Of a stretch of 64,000 bases of DNA, positions 50,068 through 58,477 are shown in pieces (positions within the stretch are counted from its first letter, which is position 1; each line of letters begins with the position of its first letter). Both the position numbers and the translations under genes were made by a program. Source of the DNA: Planctomycetota bacterium (lineage in GTDB: Bacteria > Planctomycetota > Brocadiia > JAADGH01); the NCBI GenBank assembly GCA_013152475.1, contig JAADGH010000239.1, positions 62,001 to 126,000 of the forward strand, given 5' to 3'. Below the pieces are notes generated by a model, which had not been told where the DNA came from, did no database searches, and was given only the letters and a program-made list of their open reading frames with translations.

Positions 50068-51273
50068 TCAATTCAGCGCCACTGTCACGGCCTCATCTCG
50101 ACCATCGAGATGGAACGTGCCTACACATCTCTTACCCGAGACTTCGGCCTCGACCTGATACTCCCCGAGATAGCCCATGAGGACGCACTCCCCGCGCGCA
50201 TCTGTTTCGATCGTGCACGCCGTCCGCCATTCGCGGTTGATGAGATTATCCAAGACCTCGAAGACAGGCCGCAGGCTGAAATCCTTGCGAACCAGTCCGC
50301 CGTTGCTCTGCCAGATCATCCCATCCCAGAGACCCCATACGGTGATCGCCTTGACGCTCGGATGAGCGAATGCGGTCCGGAAGAACATCTCGAAGTATTC
50401 TGCCTGCGCTTCTTCATCCCAGACCCCTCCCTCCGGCCTGCCCTTGATCGGCTGATTCTCCAATGGCACCGTAAGCTCTGTGATGTGGGCCTCCAATCCG
50501 AGCTCTCCGATCCGGTCGCAAGCCCGTGTGATCTCGTCGGCTCGGAGCCACCGGCTCCCCGGATGGGCCTGCAGGCCAACGCCATCAAGGGGTGCGCCCT
50601 GCTCCTGAAGGTCTTTGATCAAATCGACAAGCTGTTCCATTTCTCGATCAAAGCCGATGATATTGTACTCATTGATCAGCAGCTTGGCTTCCGGGTCGAC
50701 CTCTCGCACATAGTCCAGCACGTTCTTCATGTAGTCGGGACCGAGCTGTTCCTCAAACCACGTCGCATGGCACGGTTCGTTGATCACATCCCAATAGCGC
50801 AACCGCCCGGCGTATCGCTCCACAACCTTCTTCACGCGTTTGTGGAGATACCGTCCGATTTTTCTGCTTGGCTTGCTCAGCATCCACCTCGGGACGCCCG
50901 ATCCCTTCGGACCATTGCCCCAAACAAGAGGATGACCCTTGGCCACAATCCCGGCCGTCTCGGCCCAATCAATCATCCGATCTGCAGCTTTCCAGTTGAG
51001 TTGGCCTTTTCGCGGCTCGAGTGCACGCCACTTCAGCGCAGTCTCGGTGGTCATGCAATTGAACAGTATCCGGAAAAGTTCTTTAAAGCGGTCCTCTGAC
51101 TCTTGGTTGCCCCGATGCCAGGTGGGAAAAGCGCACCCAAACAGAAAATCGTGGCTGGTTTGCTGCAGGCTTACCTTGGCATTTCCGATGGGCTTTCCGC
51201 CATCGGTCACGAAAGTCAGCCGGACATCTGCCAACCTATTATCCGCACTTCGATTAGTCCTTCCCTGTGACAT
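50068..51273 (-). CDS. Glycoside hydrolase family 10 endo-1,4-beta-xylanase
   Basis: 401 residues. Acid/base Glu166 in YWDVINEPCHA and nucleophile Glu266 in AHITELTVP, with GHPLVWGN and VWGLWDGMIWQSNGG, define GH10. A short beta-domain lies ahead of the catalytic barrel (LTFVTDGGKPIGNAKVSL), a layout seen in many PVC/Bacteroidetes sequences, and a similar strand-rich tail follows it. There is no signal peptide, so it may act in the cytoplasm or have lost export. 48 bases downstream of the large hydrolase-like gene. Confidence 0.9.
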   Translation of the reverse strand: MSQGRTNRSADNRLADVRLTFVTDGGKPIGNAKVSLQQTSHDFLFGCAFPTWHRGNQESEDRFKELFRILFNCMTTETALKWRALEPRKGQLNWKAADRMIDWAETAGIVAKGHPLVWGNGPKGSGVPRWMLSKPSRKIGRYLHKRVKKVVERYAGRLRYWDVINEPCHATWFEEQLGPDYMKNVLDYVREVDPEAKLLINEYNIIGFDREMEQLVDLIKDLQEQGAPLDGVGLQAHPGSRWLRADEITRACDRIGELGLEAHITELTVPLENQPIKGRPEGGVWDEEAQAEYFEMFFRTAFAHPSVKAITVWGLWDGMIWQSNGGLVRKDFSLRPVFEVLDNLINREWRTACTIETDARGECVLMGYLGEYQVEAEVSGKRCVGTFHLDGRDEAVTVALN

Positions 51274-51321
51274 AGCTTACCTCCGTGATGCCGCGTCATG
51301 CACAGAAGCCCCGACTTGCCC

Positions 51322-54300
51322 TTATTCCTCCACGTCAATCGCAAGAACCGCGGACCGGCCGCTGACCACGTCCGTGAACTTCAGCCGCCAATTTCCCACA
51401 GGATCGTTCAACGCCAAGTTCAGCTTGCCCGTCACTCGTGGCGCATCCATCAAGATGTTCTCCGCGTAGTGGCGAACGGCCCGGCCCCTCGGATCCGTAA
51501 CTTCCAATCGAATACAGTGAAATGCTATCCCCTTCCCCGCGCTCGTGTCCAACGTCACCTCGTACTCTATCGCATCGCGACGTCGGCACTTCTTCGCTCG
51601 CGCGGTCGCGCGCAGTCGTTCAACCGTATAGGGCATCAAAGCAAAAATCTGCGGATCGCCCGGGGTGATTCGTGCCGTCACGCGGTCCGTTTCGCCCATG
51701 AGCTTCTTCCTGCGAACGTCGTAAATATATGTTTTAACGGGGAATATGACTTCGCACTCACGAACCCCCGGATCATCAATGTCGTCATCTTTCACAATCG
51801 ACACATAGTCGCACCGGCCCTTCTTGAATACTGCGATTTCGCACGCGTTCAATTCTCGCCCATCGGAGAGCACCTTGATGCGCCTCTCCACTCCCCCTTG
51901 CGCCAGGAGCTGGCACAGTAGGCTTCTGATCGGTCCCTCCTCGACCTTTTGCCGGAGGTTATAGTACGGTGCAAGCGGGAAGTTCAGCAGGATCGTCTTG
52001 CCCTTACCGACCTCATGAACAATCACGCAGGGCGCACCACTTTCAGAGCCCTTCGCCAACGCCTTTGCACCCGCAAGCGCAAGATTCGTATCATCTGGAG
52101 CAATCGGGATCGTTCCGCCCTCGACAGCCACCTTCTCCCCATCTCCGCCGGGCCGATGTTCTCCCTTACGACGGATTCCGAACAGATCGTCGAGCATACC
52201 GGCGGGCACGGGTTTGCAGTGTCCATCCATGATTCCGGGGCGAATATCCGCCAGCACCATTCCGCCCTGCTCTACAAACTTGCGTATCAGCCGAGCCTCT
52301 TCCGCCGAGATCGCAAATGACTCGGGCAGCACCAGCACCTTGTACCCGCTGAGCTTGCCCTTTGCAATCTGTTCGGTCGCGAGGAAATCAAACTGCATCC
52401 CCTGGTCCTCAACGGCGACAATCGCCGCGTCGTGCACGCTGCGCATCTTCTGTTTGAGCAAGGTATGCGCGTGCACGCTCGGCTGCGAGTAGTGGATGGC
52501 GATGCCGTCATTCAACCGATTCGCATTCATGAATAATTTGCCCAGGCCGCTCTTGATCTCGTCGTTCACCTCGGCCATCCACTTCAACTGCGGCGTCGGC
52601 CGGAGGTCCGGAAAGCACGTGGCGCACCCGCAGTTGAACGTGGTCCAGTACCACGAGCTGTTGAATCCGTGGAAGAGCAGGTGCCACGATACCCGCTTCG
52701 CCGAGATCTCGTCCGCGTTGCCGATCCGATTGTGCCACGCGCCCATCAAAGACCCCGGCTTCGCGAAGCAACGGAGATATTCAATCTGATTGAGACGCTG
52801 TCGGTACACTTGGCACAAGTCACAAGCCTGGCATAGGTTATAGAAATTGTATCCGTGCCAGCTATCCAGGCTGAAGACACCGTCAAAGCCAACCCTCGCC
52901 CGTCCGTCCACCTCCCGGATCGCCTTTCTCCCCAAGGCGTGGGCCCGTGTGAACACCTCCTCCATGTGCATGCGGTGGTCTGCCCATCGCGCGTACTGTT
53001 TCGTGTCTCGCGCCTTTTGCAGATGAATCGGTTCCACATCGTCCCATGCCTTGTAGGACGATCCCCACTCCTGGTTCAACGCGTCCAGCGTTCCGTATAT
53101 CTTGTGCAAATACGTGCGGAAATCCGCCTTGCAGGTTTCAGAGAAGCACACATCCAGCTTTCGGTGGACGAGGAAGTTTTCATCGCCCAGGGTGTAACCC
53201 AGCGGCCCGTATGGCGCCGCCCCCCGAGCGCGCTCCTTCAGCCCTTCAGTCCACTTTTTCAGGTACGTCGGGTCCGTGAGGCATGGCGTTCGAATATCGC
53301 CCGTTTCCTGCATCGACGCGATTCGAGTAATATAGGGAACGCTGCGCAGGCCGTGCCGCGCGGCATTGCGGCAGTACAACGCCGCCATCTCCGCATTACC
53401 GCCCGTGAGGCCCGTGTTGTCGATCGCGTCCACGCCCCATTGCGAATTGACATAATTGATGCCGTCCCGAACCACATTGTTCCCACCACTGCTCCACACA
53501 AGAAATGACCAGTCGTCCCAACGGCTGTCGGGAACCGGAACCTCCTGTTCCTTTTGATCCACAAGCCCCTTCTGGTCAACAAGCATGGCTCGCACTTTGT
53601 GCAGGATCGTCAGAGCCCGAGGCAGCTTGAACTCGAAAGGAATCTCCTTCGTGTTCCCATCCACGGCAGATTGAGCAACACGCAGCAACCGCCCGAGGTT
53701 GTCCCATAGCTCTACCCGCACCTTGCCCGCCGCAGGGGAGTTCCTGAGCAAGACACGCCCGGTGAGTTTCGCACCCTCCTTGCGTTCCCCGGGATTGATC
53801 TGTATCGAATCAATCGCGACGTCCGATTCGGTCACGAAATAGCCCGTGCCCCAGTCCAGGATCTTTCCATCTTTTCGCACAAAGACATCAAGAAAGTGCT
53901 CGCCCGGCTTCAACCGCGGAATTTTCACCCTGTGCACGCTCTGCCCTGTCGGCACGTCCACGTGCAGCTTTCCCGTCGCCTCCTCCAGCAAGCCGCGATC
54001 ATGGACCAGATAACTCAGATCGACCCCCTTCGCCACGCCCCCGGACTCGATGCAGACCCCGCCATCGGCTGCGATCGTCTTCACCCGCAGGTCTCCCTGT
54101 TTGCGGGCGGCCCACAATACGGCCTTTGCGACCATGGACTGGAAGTATTCATAGTCGGGCGGTTTGAATCCCTGGTCCGTCCCCACCGGCGGCGTGAGGT
54201 AGATGTTCCTGTATCTCCCTCCAGCGGGATAATTTGCAATCAACACGCGCCCCTTGCCATAGACGTACGAATCGAATAGGGCGTTTTTCGCGCCCGGTTC

Positions 54301-55803
54301 CTGCGAATAATCCTTGAGAACGGGCAAGTGATCGAGAGGCACACCTTGAACAATAAAGCTCTGGTCGGTGAGGCGTTTCCCGTCAAGGAGATCACGGAAC
54401 ATCTTTCCGCGGCCGGTGACAAGCAGCCCCATGCCGTCGGAAACCTTTTTCATCACGGTGTCGAAAAAATATCGCGGCAACAAGTCCATCTGAATCCCCC
54501 CGATGAGCATGCAGTCGTACTGACCCTCCTCCAGGGCCTTTCGCAGTCGGCTTAGCTCGGTCATCGCGGAACGCGGGGGGTATCCGTACAGCTCGTACGA
54601 GCCATAGATCTCCAGTTCGCGAGGATCATAGACCTGCGACGCCGAACTGAAGCAGATCGTGTCATGGTCGATGTCGAGACGTTGGGCCAGCTCGACCGTT
54701 TCTCTCTGGTCCCAGCGCGGGGCCAGCGCGAGGATCTTCAGCGTCCCCTTTGCATAGGGTTTCGCCCATTCGACATGAGGCGTTACCACCTCGTTCGTCA
54801 TCTTGTCGAAGGGGGTTGGCTCGATCTGGACCACGGGCTTAGTGAAACGTCCGTCGGGCAGCTTCGTCGTCATCTCGACGGCATTGCCCCAATTGCGCGA
54901 CGCGGCGAAGCGCAGGTCTTCCAGGAACGCCTGCCCGTTGCGCCTCAAGTAGGCGATGTTCTCCTCGTTGTCTCGGAACTCCGCGAAGTCGTACAAGGCC
55001 ACATGGAATGCGCGCGTCTGGGGCGGATAGTCCAGTACGGTCCAGATGGGATAGCCCGTAACATGAACGCTGGCGGCGCTCACTTCCTCCGGGAGATAGA
55101 GCAGCCCGCATGCCCCGACGGTCTTGTCGCCGGTAATGGCCTTGTCGTAGTAAACGACCCAGGGCTCCTTGGAGGGGTCGAGCTGCGCCTGGTTCGTGTG
55201 CTGCACCGACCTCACGGAGGTTGTAATCCATCGGTCCTTGTCCCCGTAAAACCCGTTCGGGTAGCAGAGCAGTCGCAGTTGGATCGATTTCGGCTTGGCC
55301 TTCGGCTCGATACCCACCTGCATCAGGAGTTTGTCGTCGCCGTCGCGAAGAAGGAAGCACGCCGTCACCTTGCCCTTCGGTGTATCCCATACGGCCTTCA
55401 GCATGGCATCCGGCCCTCCCCGCCGGACGATTTTGAACACTGCGGGGTATTCATGCAGCCCTTCTCCGTCGATAATCACGTCGAAAAACCCTTGCGCGTA
55501 CCAATTGCACGAGGCGGGACGCGTCATACCCAGCGTAGGCATCTTCTCCTTGAAAACCCACAAACGGGAGAAGCACTTGCCCTTGGGGGTTGAATCGGTA
55601 ATGGAGATGTCGTAGCTGAGCCGGAACCGGGCAATCGTCCCAAGAAAATCGAATGTGTCCCGGAGGTTCTTGCCTCCGTCGATTTTCTTCGTTTCCCTCT
55701 TTTCCTGGAGATAGGCAACACCCATATCGCCACAGGAACATGGAGGCGTTATGGTGAAAAGGATCAGAAGCGCAGCCAGAAAAGAAAACCAGCGTCGAGA
55801 CAT
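51322..55803 (-). CDS. Giant secreted clan GH-A protein, GH42 beta-galactosidase-like
   Basis: 1493 residues. Start ATG 55803 gives a signal peptide (RRWFSFLAALLILFTITPP). Residues about 25-620 are beta-rich plus a ThuA/glutamine-amidotransferase-like stretch (TLKILALAPRWDQRETVELA; YDCMLIGGIQMDLLPRYFF). About 760-1130 looks like a GH42-type barrel: YTLGDENFLVHRK, GTLDALNQEWGSSYKAWDDV and SWHLLFHGFNSSWYW, followed by a beta-galactosidase trimerisation-like domain (YKVLVLPESFAISAEEARLI, VEQGGMVLADIRPG) and a C-terminal beta domain. Residue identity at the catalytic Glu positions is uncertain (GDEN instead of NE-type). Likely extracellular glycan degradation. Confidence 0.75.
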   Translation of the reverse strand: MSRRWFSFLAALLILFTITPPCSCGDMGVAYLQEKRETKKIDGGKNLRDTFDFLGTIARFRLSYDISITDSTPKGKCFSRLWVFKEKMPTLGMTRPASCNWYAQGFFDVIIDGEGLHEYPAVFKIVRRGGPDAMLKAVWDTPKGKVTACFLLRDGDDKLLMQVGIEPKAKPKSIQLRLLCYPNGFYGDKDRWITTSVRSVQHTNQAQLDPSKEPWVVYYDKAITGDKTVGACGLLYLPEEVSAASVHVTGYPIWTVLDYPPQTRAFHVALYDFAEFRDNEENIAYLRRNGQAFLEDLRFAASRNWGNAVEMTTKLPDGRFTKPVVQIEPTPFDKMTNEVVTPHVEWAKPYAKGTLKILALAPRWDQRETVELAQRLDIDHDTICFSSASQVYDPRELEIYGSYELYGYPPRSAMTELSRLRKALEEGQYDCMLIGGIQMDLLPRYFFDTVMKKVSDGMGLLVTGRGKMFRDLLDGKRLTDQSFIVQGVPLDHLPVLKDYSQEPGAKNALFDSYVYGKGRVLIANYPAGGRYRNIYLTPPVGTDQGFKPPDYEYFQSMVAKAVLWAARKQGDLRVKTIAADGGVCIESGGVAKGVDLSYLVHDRGLLEEATGKLHVDVPTGQSVHRVKIPRLKPGEHFLDVFVRKDGKILDWGTGYFVTESDVAIDSIQINPGERKEGAKLTGRVLLRNSPAAGKVRVELWDNLGRLLRVAQSAVDGNTKEIPFEFKLPRALTILHKVRAMLVDQKGLVDQKEQEVPVPDSRWDDWSFLVWSSGGNNVVRDGINYVNSQWGVDAIDNTGLTGGNAEMAALYCRNAARHGLRSVPYITRIASMQETGDIRTPCLTDPTYLKKWTEGLKERARGAAPYGPLGYTLGDENFLVHRKLDVCFSETCKADFRTYLHKIYGTLDALNQEWGSSYKAWDDVEPIHLQKARDTKQYARWADHRMHMEEVFTRAHALGRKAIREVDGRARVGFDGVFSLDSWHGYNFYNLCQACDLCQVYRQRLNQIEYLRCFAKPGSLMGAWHNRIGNADEISAKRVSWHLLFHGFNSSWYWTTFNCGCATCFPDLRPTPQLKWMAEVNDEIKSGLGKLFMNANRLNDGIAIHYSQPSVHAHTLLKQKMRSVHDAAIVAVEDQGMQFDFLATEQIAKGKLSGYKVLVLPESFAISAEEARLIRKFVEQGGMVLADIRPGIMDGHCKPVPAGMLDDLFGIRRKGEHRPGGDGEKVAVEGGTIPIAPDDTNLALAGAKALAKGSESGAPCVIVHEVGKGKTILLNFPLAPYYNLRQKVEEGPIRSLLCQLLAQGGVERRIKVLSDGRELNACEIAVFKKGRCDYVSIVKDDDIDDPGVRECEVIFPVKTYIYDVRRKKLMGETDRVTARITPGDPQIFALMPYTVERLRATARAKKCRRRDAIEYEVTLDTSAGKGIAFHCIRLEVTDPRGRAVRHYAENILMDAPRVTGKLNLALNDPVGNWRLKFTDVVSGRSAVLAIDVEE

Positions 55804-56002
55804 TGGCGTACAATCCCCATGCAGTCCGGATTCATCACAGCGCATCAGCTTGATGATATACTATCCGTCAACGCAACGCAATCCCAAAAAACGCTCTCCC
55901 AAAGGCATGGCCAAAAACGCTTGCTATTGCTCCTCCCCCTTGGTAGGGTCATTTCCTTGCGATTCACAATATCATCCGCACATTTCGGAGAGGGAGGAAG
56001 TC

Positions 56003-57007
56003 ATGGCGAAGCTGTCCGTCGGAATCATCGGCTGCGGTCCCATGGGCCAGAGCTTGGCCAAGGGGTGTACAGCCCTTCAGCAAGTTGAAATCAAGGCCGC
56101 GAGTGACGTGAACCAGGAGTTATTGGACCAGTTCTGCTCCCAATTCGCCGCCAAAGGGTACGCGGACTACCGGGAAATGATTGATTCTGCAGGCCTGGAC
56201 GCTGCGATCGTCGCGTCACCGCCCTTTCTCCACAGAGAGATGGTGGAGGCCCTGGCTGATGCGGGGGTTCACGTCTTCTGTGAAAAGCCCATGGCGCCTA
56301 CGGTCGCCGACTGCGATGCCATGATCGAGGTGTGCGACAACAAGGATGTAAAGCTGATGATCGGCCAGGTCTGCCGCTACCATGCGATTCATTCAAAGGT
56401 GAAAGATGCGGTGGCAAGCGGCGATTTCGGCAAGCCCTTGTGCATGATCGTCCGCCGCCTGGGGGGCGGATTCGGCGGCATCTGGCGGAAGGAATGGCGG
56501 ACGAAACGCGCCATGAGCGGCGGGAACCTGATGGAGATCAATGCGCATGAGATCGACTTCATGCGATGGGTCTGCGGTGAGGTCGCCCGCGTGGGGGCCG
56601 TGGGCGTGGCCCACCCCGACTCAAAGAATGACTACCCTGACGCCGTCGTGGTCACAATGCACTTCCGGGATGGAGCCATCGGTTCGCTTCACTCCAGCTC
56701 GATCAGCCCCATCAGCGCATATGGCGGCCGCGTCGATTGCGAGGGGGGTAGTCTGCACTTCCCAAGCATCTGGGGTGAAGGCAGTGGCATTCATATCAAA
56801 AGGGAGGACGAAACATCGTTCATCGCGGCCTCCGAGATCAAAGTGGAGACGCCCGTGACGCACGAGTTGCGGGTATTTTTCGACTCCATCTTGAGCGACG
56901 AAACCCCACCCGTCACCGGCAAGGACGGACGGGCTGCGGTTGAGATTGCACAGGCAGCGTATCTGTCGATCGAGGAAAAACGGCTGGTCGAGCTGCCCCT
57001 GAGATGA
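56003..57007 (+). CDS. Gfo/Idh/MocA-family oxidoreductase
   Basis: 334 residues. N-terminal Rossmann motif VGIIGCGPMGQSLAKGC, the family signature CEKPMAPTVADCDAMIEVC, and a C-terminal substrate domain with GGNLMEINAHEIDFMRWVCG supplying the usual Asp/His. GGGAGGAAGTC precedes the ATG. Divergent from the glycoside hydrolase operon, so a role in sugar or sugar-acid oxidation is plausible. The 199-base upstream gap shows no strong promoter match. Confidence 0.88.
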   Translation: MAKLSVGIIGCGPMGQSLAKGCTALQQVEIKAASDVNQELLDQFCSQFAAKGYADYREMIDSAGLDAAIVASPPFLHREMVEALADAGVHVFCEKPMAPTVADCDAMIEVCDNKDVKLMIGQVCRYHAIHSKVKDAVASGDFGKPLCMIVRRLGGGFGGIWRKEWRTKRAMSGGNLMEINAHEIDFMRWVCGEVARVGAVGVAHPDSKNDYPDAVVVTMHFRDGAIGSLHSSSISPISAYGGRVDCEGGSLHFPSIWGEGSGIHIKREDETSFIAASEIKVETPVTHELRVFFDSILSDETPPVTGKDGRAAVEIAQAAYLSIEEKRLVELPLR

Positions 57008-57013
57008 GCCGGA

Positions 57014-58357
57014 TCAATACGATTGATCTTCGGCGAGGTCCCAGAGGAGTTCCTTGGGTACCTGATACCGATCATCCGGTTCCTTGGCCATGGCCTTCTC
57101 GATGATTCGGCAGAGGGAATCGGGGAACCCGCTCGCTATCTCTCGCGGCGGTTTCGGGCCCTTGGCGCGGACCTTGGGGGCCAAGTCCTTGAGATCGGCG
57201 GCCTCATAGGGGGGCCTGCCGGTCATCATGTGATAGAAGCACGCGCCCAGCGAGTACATATCCGATCGAAAGTCCAGGTCCTCTCCGTCACGGAAAAATT
57301 CCGGCGGACAGTAGATGAAGTTGGACAGGTCTCGCTCTCCTGCCGCAATGCCTTTCGGGGGCTTCGTGTTCAGCAGGACGCTTGTCCCAAAGCCTCCGAG
57401 TTTGGCGGTGCCGTTCTTGTCGTAAAGGATGTTTGCCGGCTTGATGTCCCGGTGTGGAATCTTGTGTTCGAAGGCATGCTCCACCGCCTGGGCAATCTGT
57501 GTCAACACACTCTTCGCCCGCGCGATCGGCAGGCTTTTCTGCTTTTTCAGAATCGCGTGCATGCTATCGCCATCGACATATTCCATGGCAATGTAGTGCA
57601 CGCCATCGGCTTCATCAATGTCATAGATAAGAAGAATGTTCGGATGGACCAATTGCCCGGCAAGGTTCGCCTCACGCAGATATGCCGCCAGCCACTTTTC
57701 GTCGCCCGTGGCCTTTTCGGACAGAATTTTCAGCGCGACTGTCCTGTGCATCGCGGTCTGTTCGGCCTTGTGCACAGGCCCAAGCTCCCCGTCCCCGATC
57801 TTCTCCACAATGCGATAGGGCCCGACCTCCTTCAGTTCCCCCGGTTTCGCTTCCTTCTTTGCCTTTTTCTTATCCTTCCTTTTCTCCCCTTCCTCCTTGC
57901 CCGCCCCCCGCAAGCGCCGGAGCACACCGCCGGCAAGGCAATCGCCGCAAATGAGCTTTTCACCGACCCAGGTTGCCTCCCCTTGCATGATTTCCTTGCC
58001 CGGCACGCTCCCGTCACACATGTCGCAGAATTTCATTGGGGGCAGATTCGGGAGTTCCTCCGGCTCGGGGTCCTGGAGCACTCGTAATGGCGTAAGCCCC
58101 ATCCCAATATGGTCCCCGTGCTGCAGGGCCTGTTCCGAGATACGTGTCCCGTTCACAAACGTTCCGTTCGTGCTGTTCAGATCGGTAATGATGCAGCCAT
58201 CCGATGTAAACTCGATCTGACAGTGGATGCGGGACAGTTTATGATCCCGGACCGTCACATCCGCTGTGGGACTGCGGCCCATCGTCGTAACGCCTTCGGC
58301 AATGGGGATCCTCTCCCCTTTTCTCTTGCCCGCGAGGTAGACGAGATGGTATGTCAT
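57014..58357 (-). CDS. FHA-zinc ribbon-Ser/Thr kinase with degenerate DFG motif
   Basis: 447 residues. FHA domain (about 20-95: TTMGRSPTADV, LSRIHCQIEF, LNSTNGTFVNGTRI), then a four-Cys zinc-ribbon-like segment (CDMCDGSVP ... CGDCL), a lysine-rich linker (KRKDKKKAKKEAKPG), and a kinase domain (about 178-445). The kinase has VALKIL, PHRDIKPANILYD and a PPE segment, but the metal-binding DFG reads GGFG and the Gly-rich loop is GDGELG. Mg binding and catalysis are therefore doubtful. ATG 58357 follows GAGGGG. It has its own promoter downstream of the HlyD cluster. A phosphopeptide-reading pseudokinase scaffold is possible. Confidence 0.85.
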   Translation of the reverse strand: MTYHLVYLAGKRKGERIPIAEGVTTMGRSPTADVTVRDHKLSRIHCQIEFTSDGCIITDLNSTNGTFVNGTRISEQALQHGDHIGMGLTPLRVLQDPEPEELPNLPPMKFCDMCDGSVPGKEIMQGEATWVGEKLICGDCLAGGVLRRLRGAGKEEGEKRKDKKKAKKEAKPGELKEVGPYRIVEKIGDGELGPVHKAEQTAMHRTVALKILSEKATGDEKWLAAYLREANLAGQLVHPNILLIYDIDEADGVHYIAMEYVDGDSMHAILKKQKSLPIARAKSVLTQIAQAVEHAFEHKIPHRDIKPANILYDKNGTAKLGGFGTSVLLNTKPPKGIAAGERDLSNFIYCPPEFFRDGEDLDFRSDMYSLGACFYHMMTGRPPYEAADLKDLAPKVRAKGPKPPREIASGFPDSLCRIIEKAMAKEPDDRYQVPKELLWDLAEDQSY

Positions 58358-58400
58358 AGAACCCCTCGCAACAGATTCACCCCGACCAGATACCGCCGTC

Positions 58401-58430
58401 AATATACCCGTCCATGTCCCCAAGTGTCAA
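58401..58430 (-). promoter_or_regulatory. Promoter of the FHA-kinase gene
   Basis: Minus-strand -35 TTGACA (58430-58425), 18-bp spacer, -10 TATATT (58406-58401). Confidence 0.6.
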
Positions 58431-58431
58431 T

Positions 58432-58449
58432 AGAATTCAATGGAATTCT
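58432..58449. promoter_or_regulatory. Palindrome abutting the FHA-kinase promoter
   Basis: AGAATTC-AATG-GAATTCT, a perfect 7-bp inverted repeat immediately upstream of the -35 box. It may be an operator; it lacks a T-run, so it is not a clear terminator. Confidence 0.4.
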
Positions 58450-58477
58450 GAACGGCCCGTCTTTTGCCCGGATTCCA

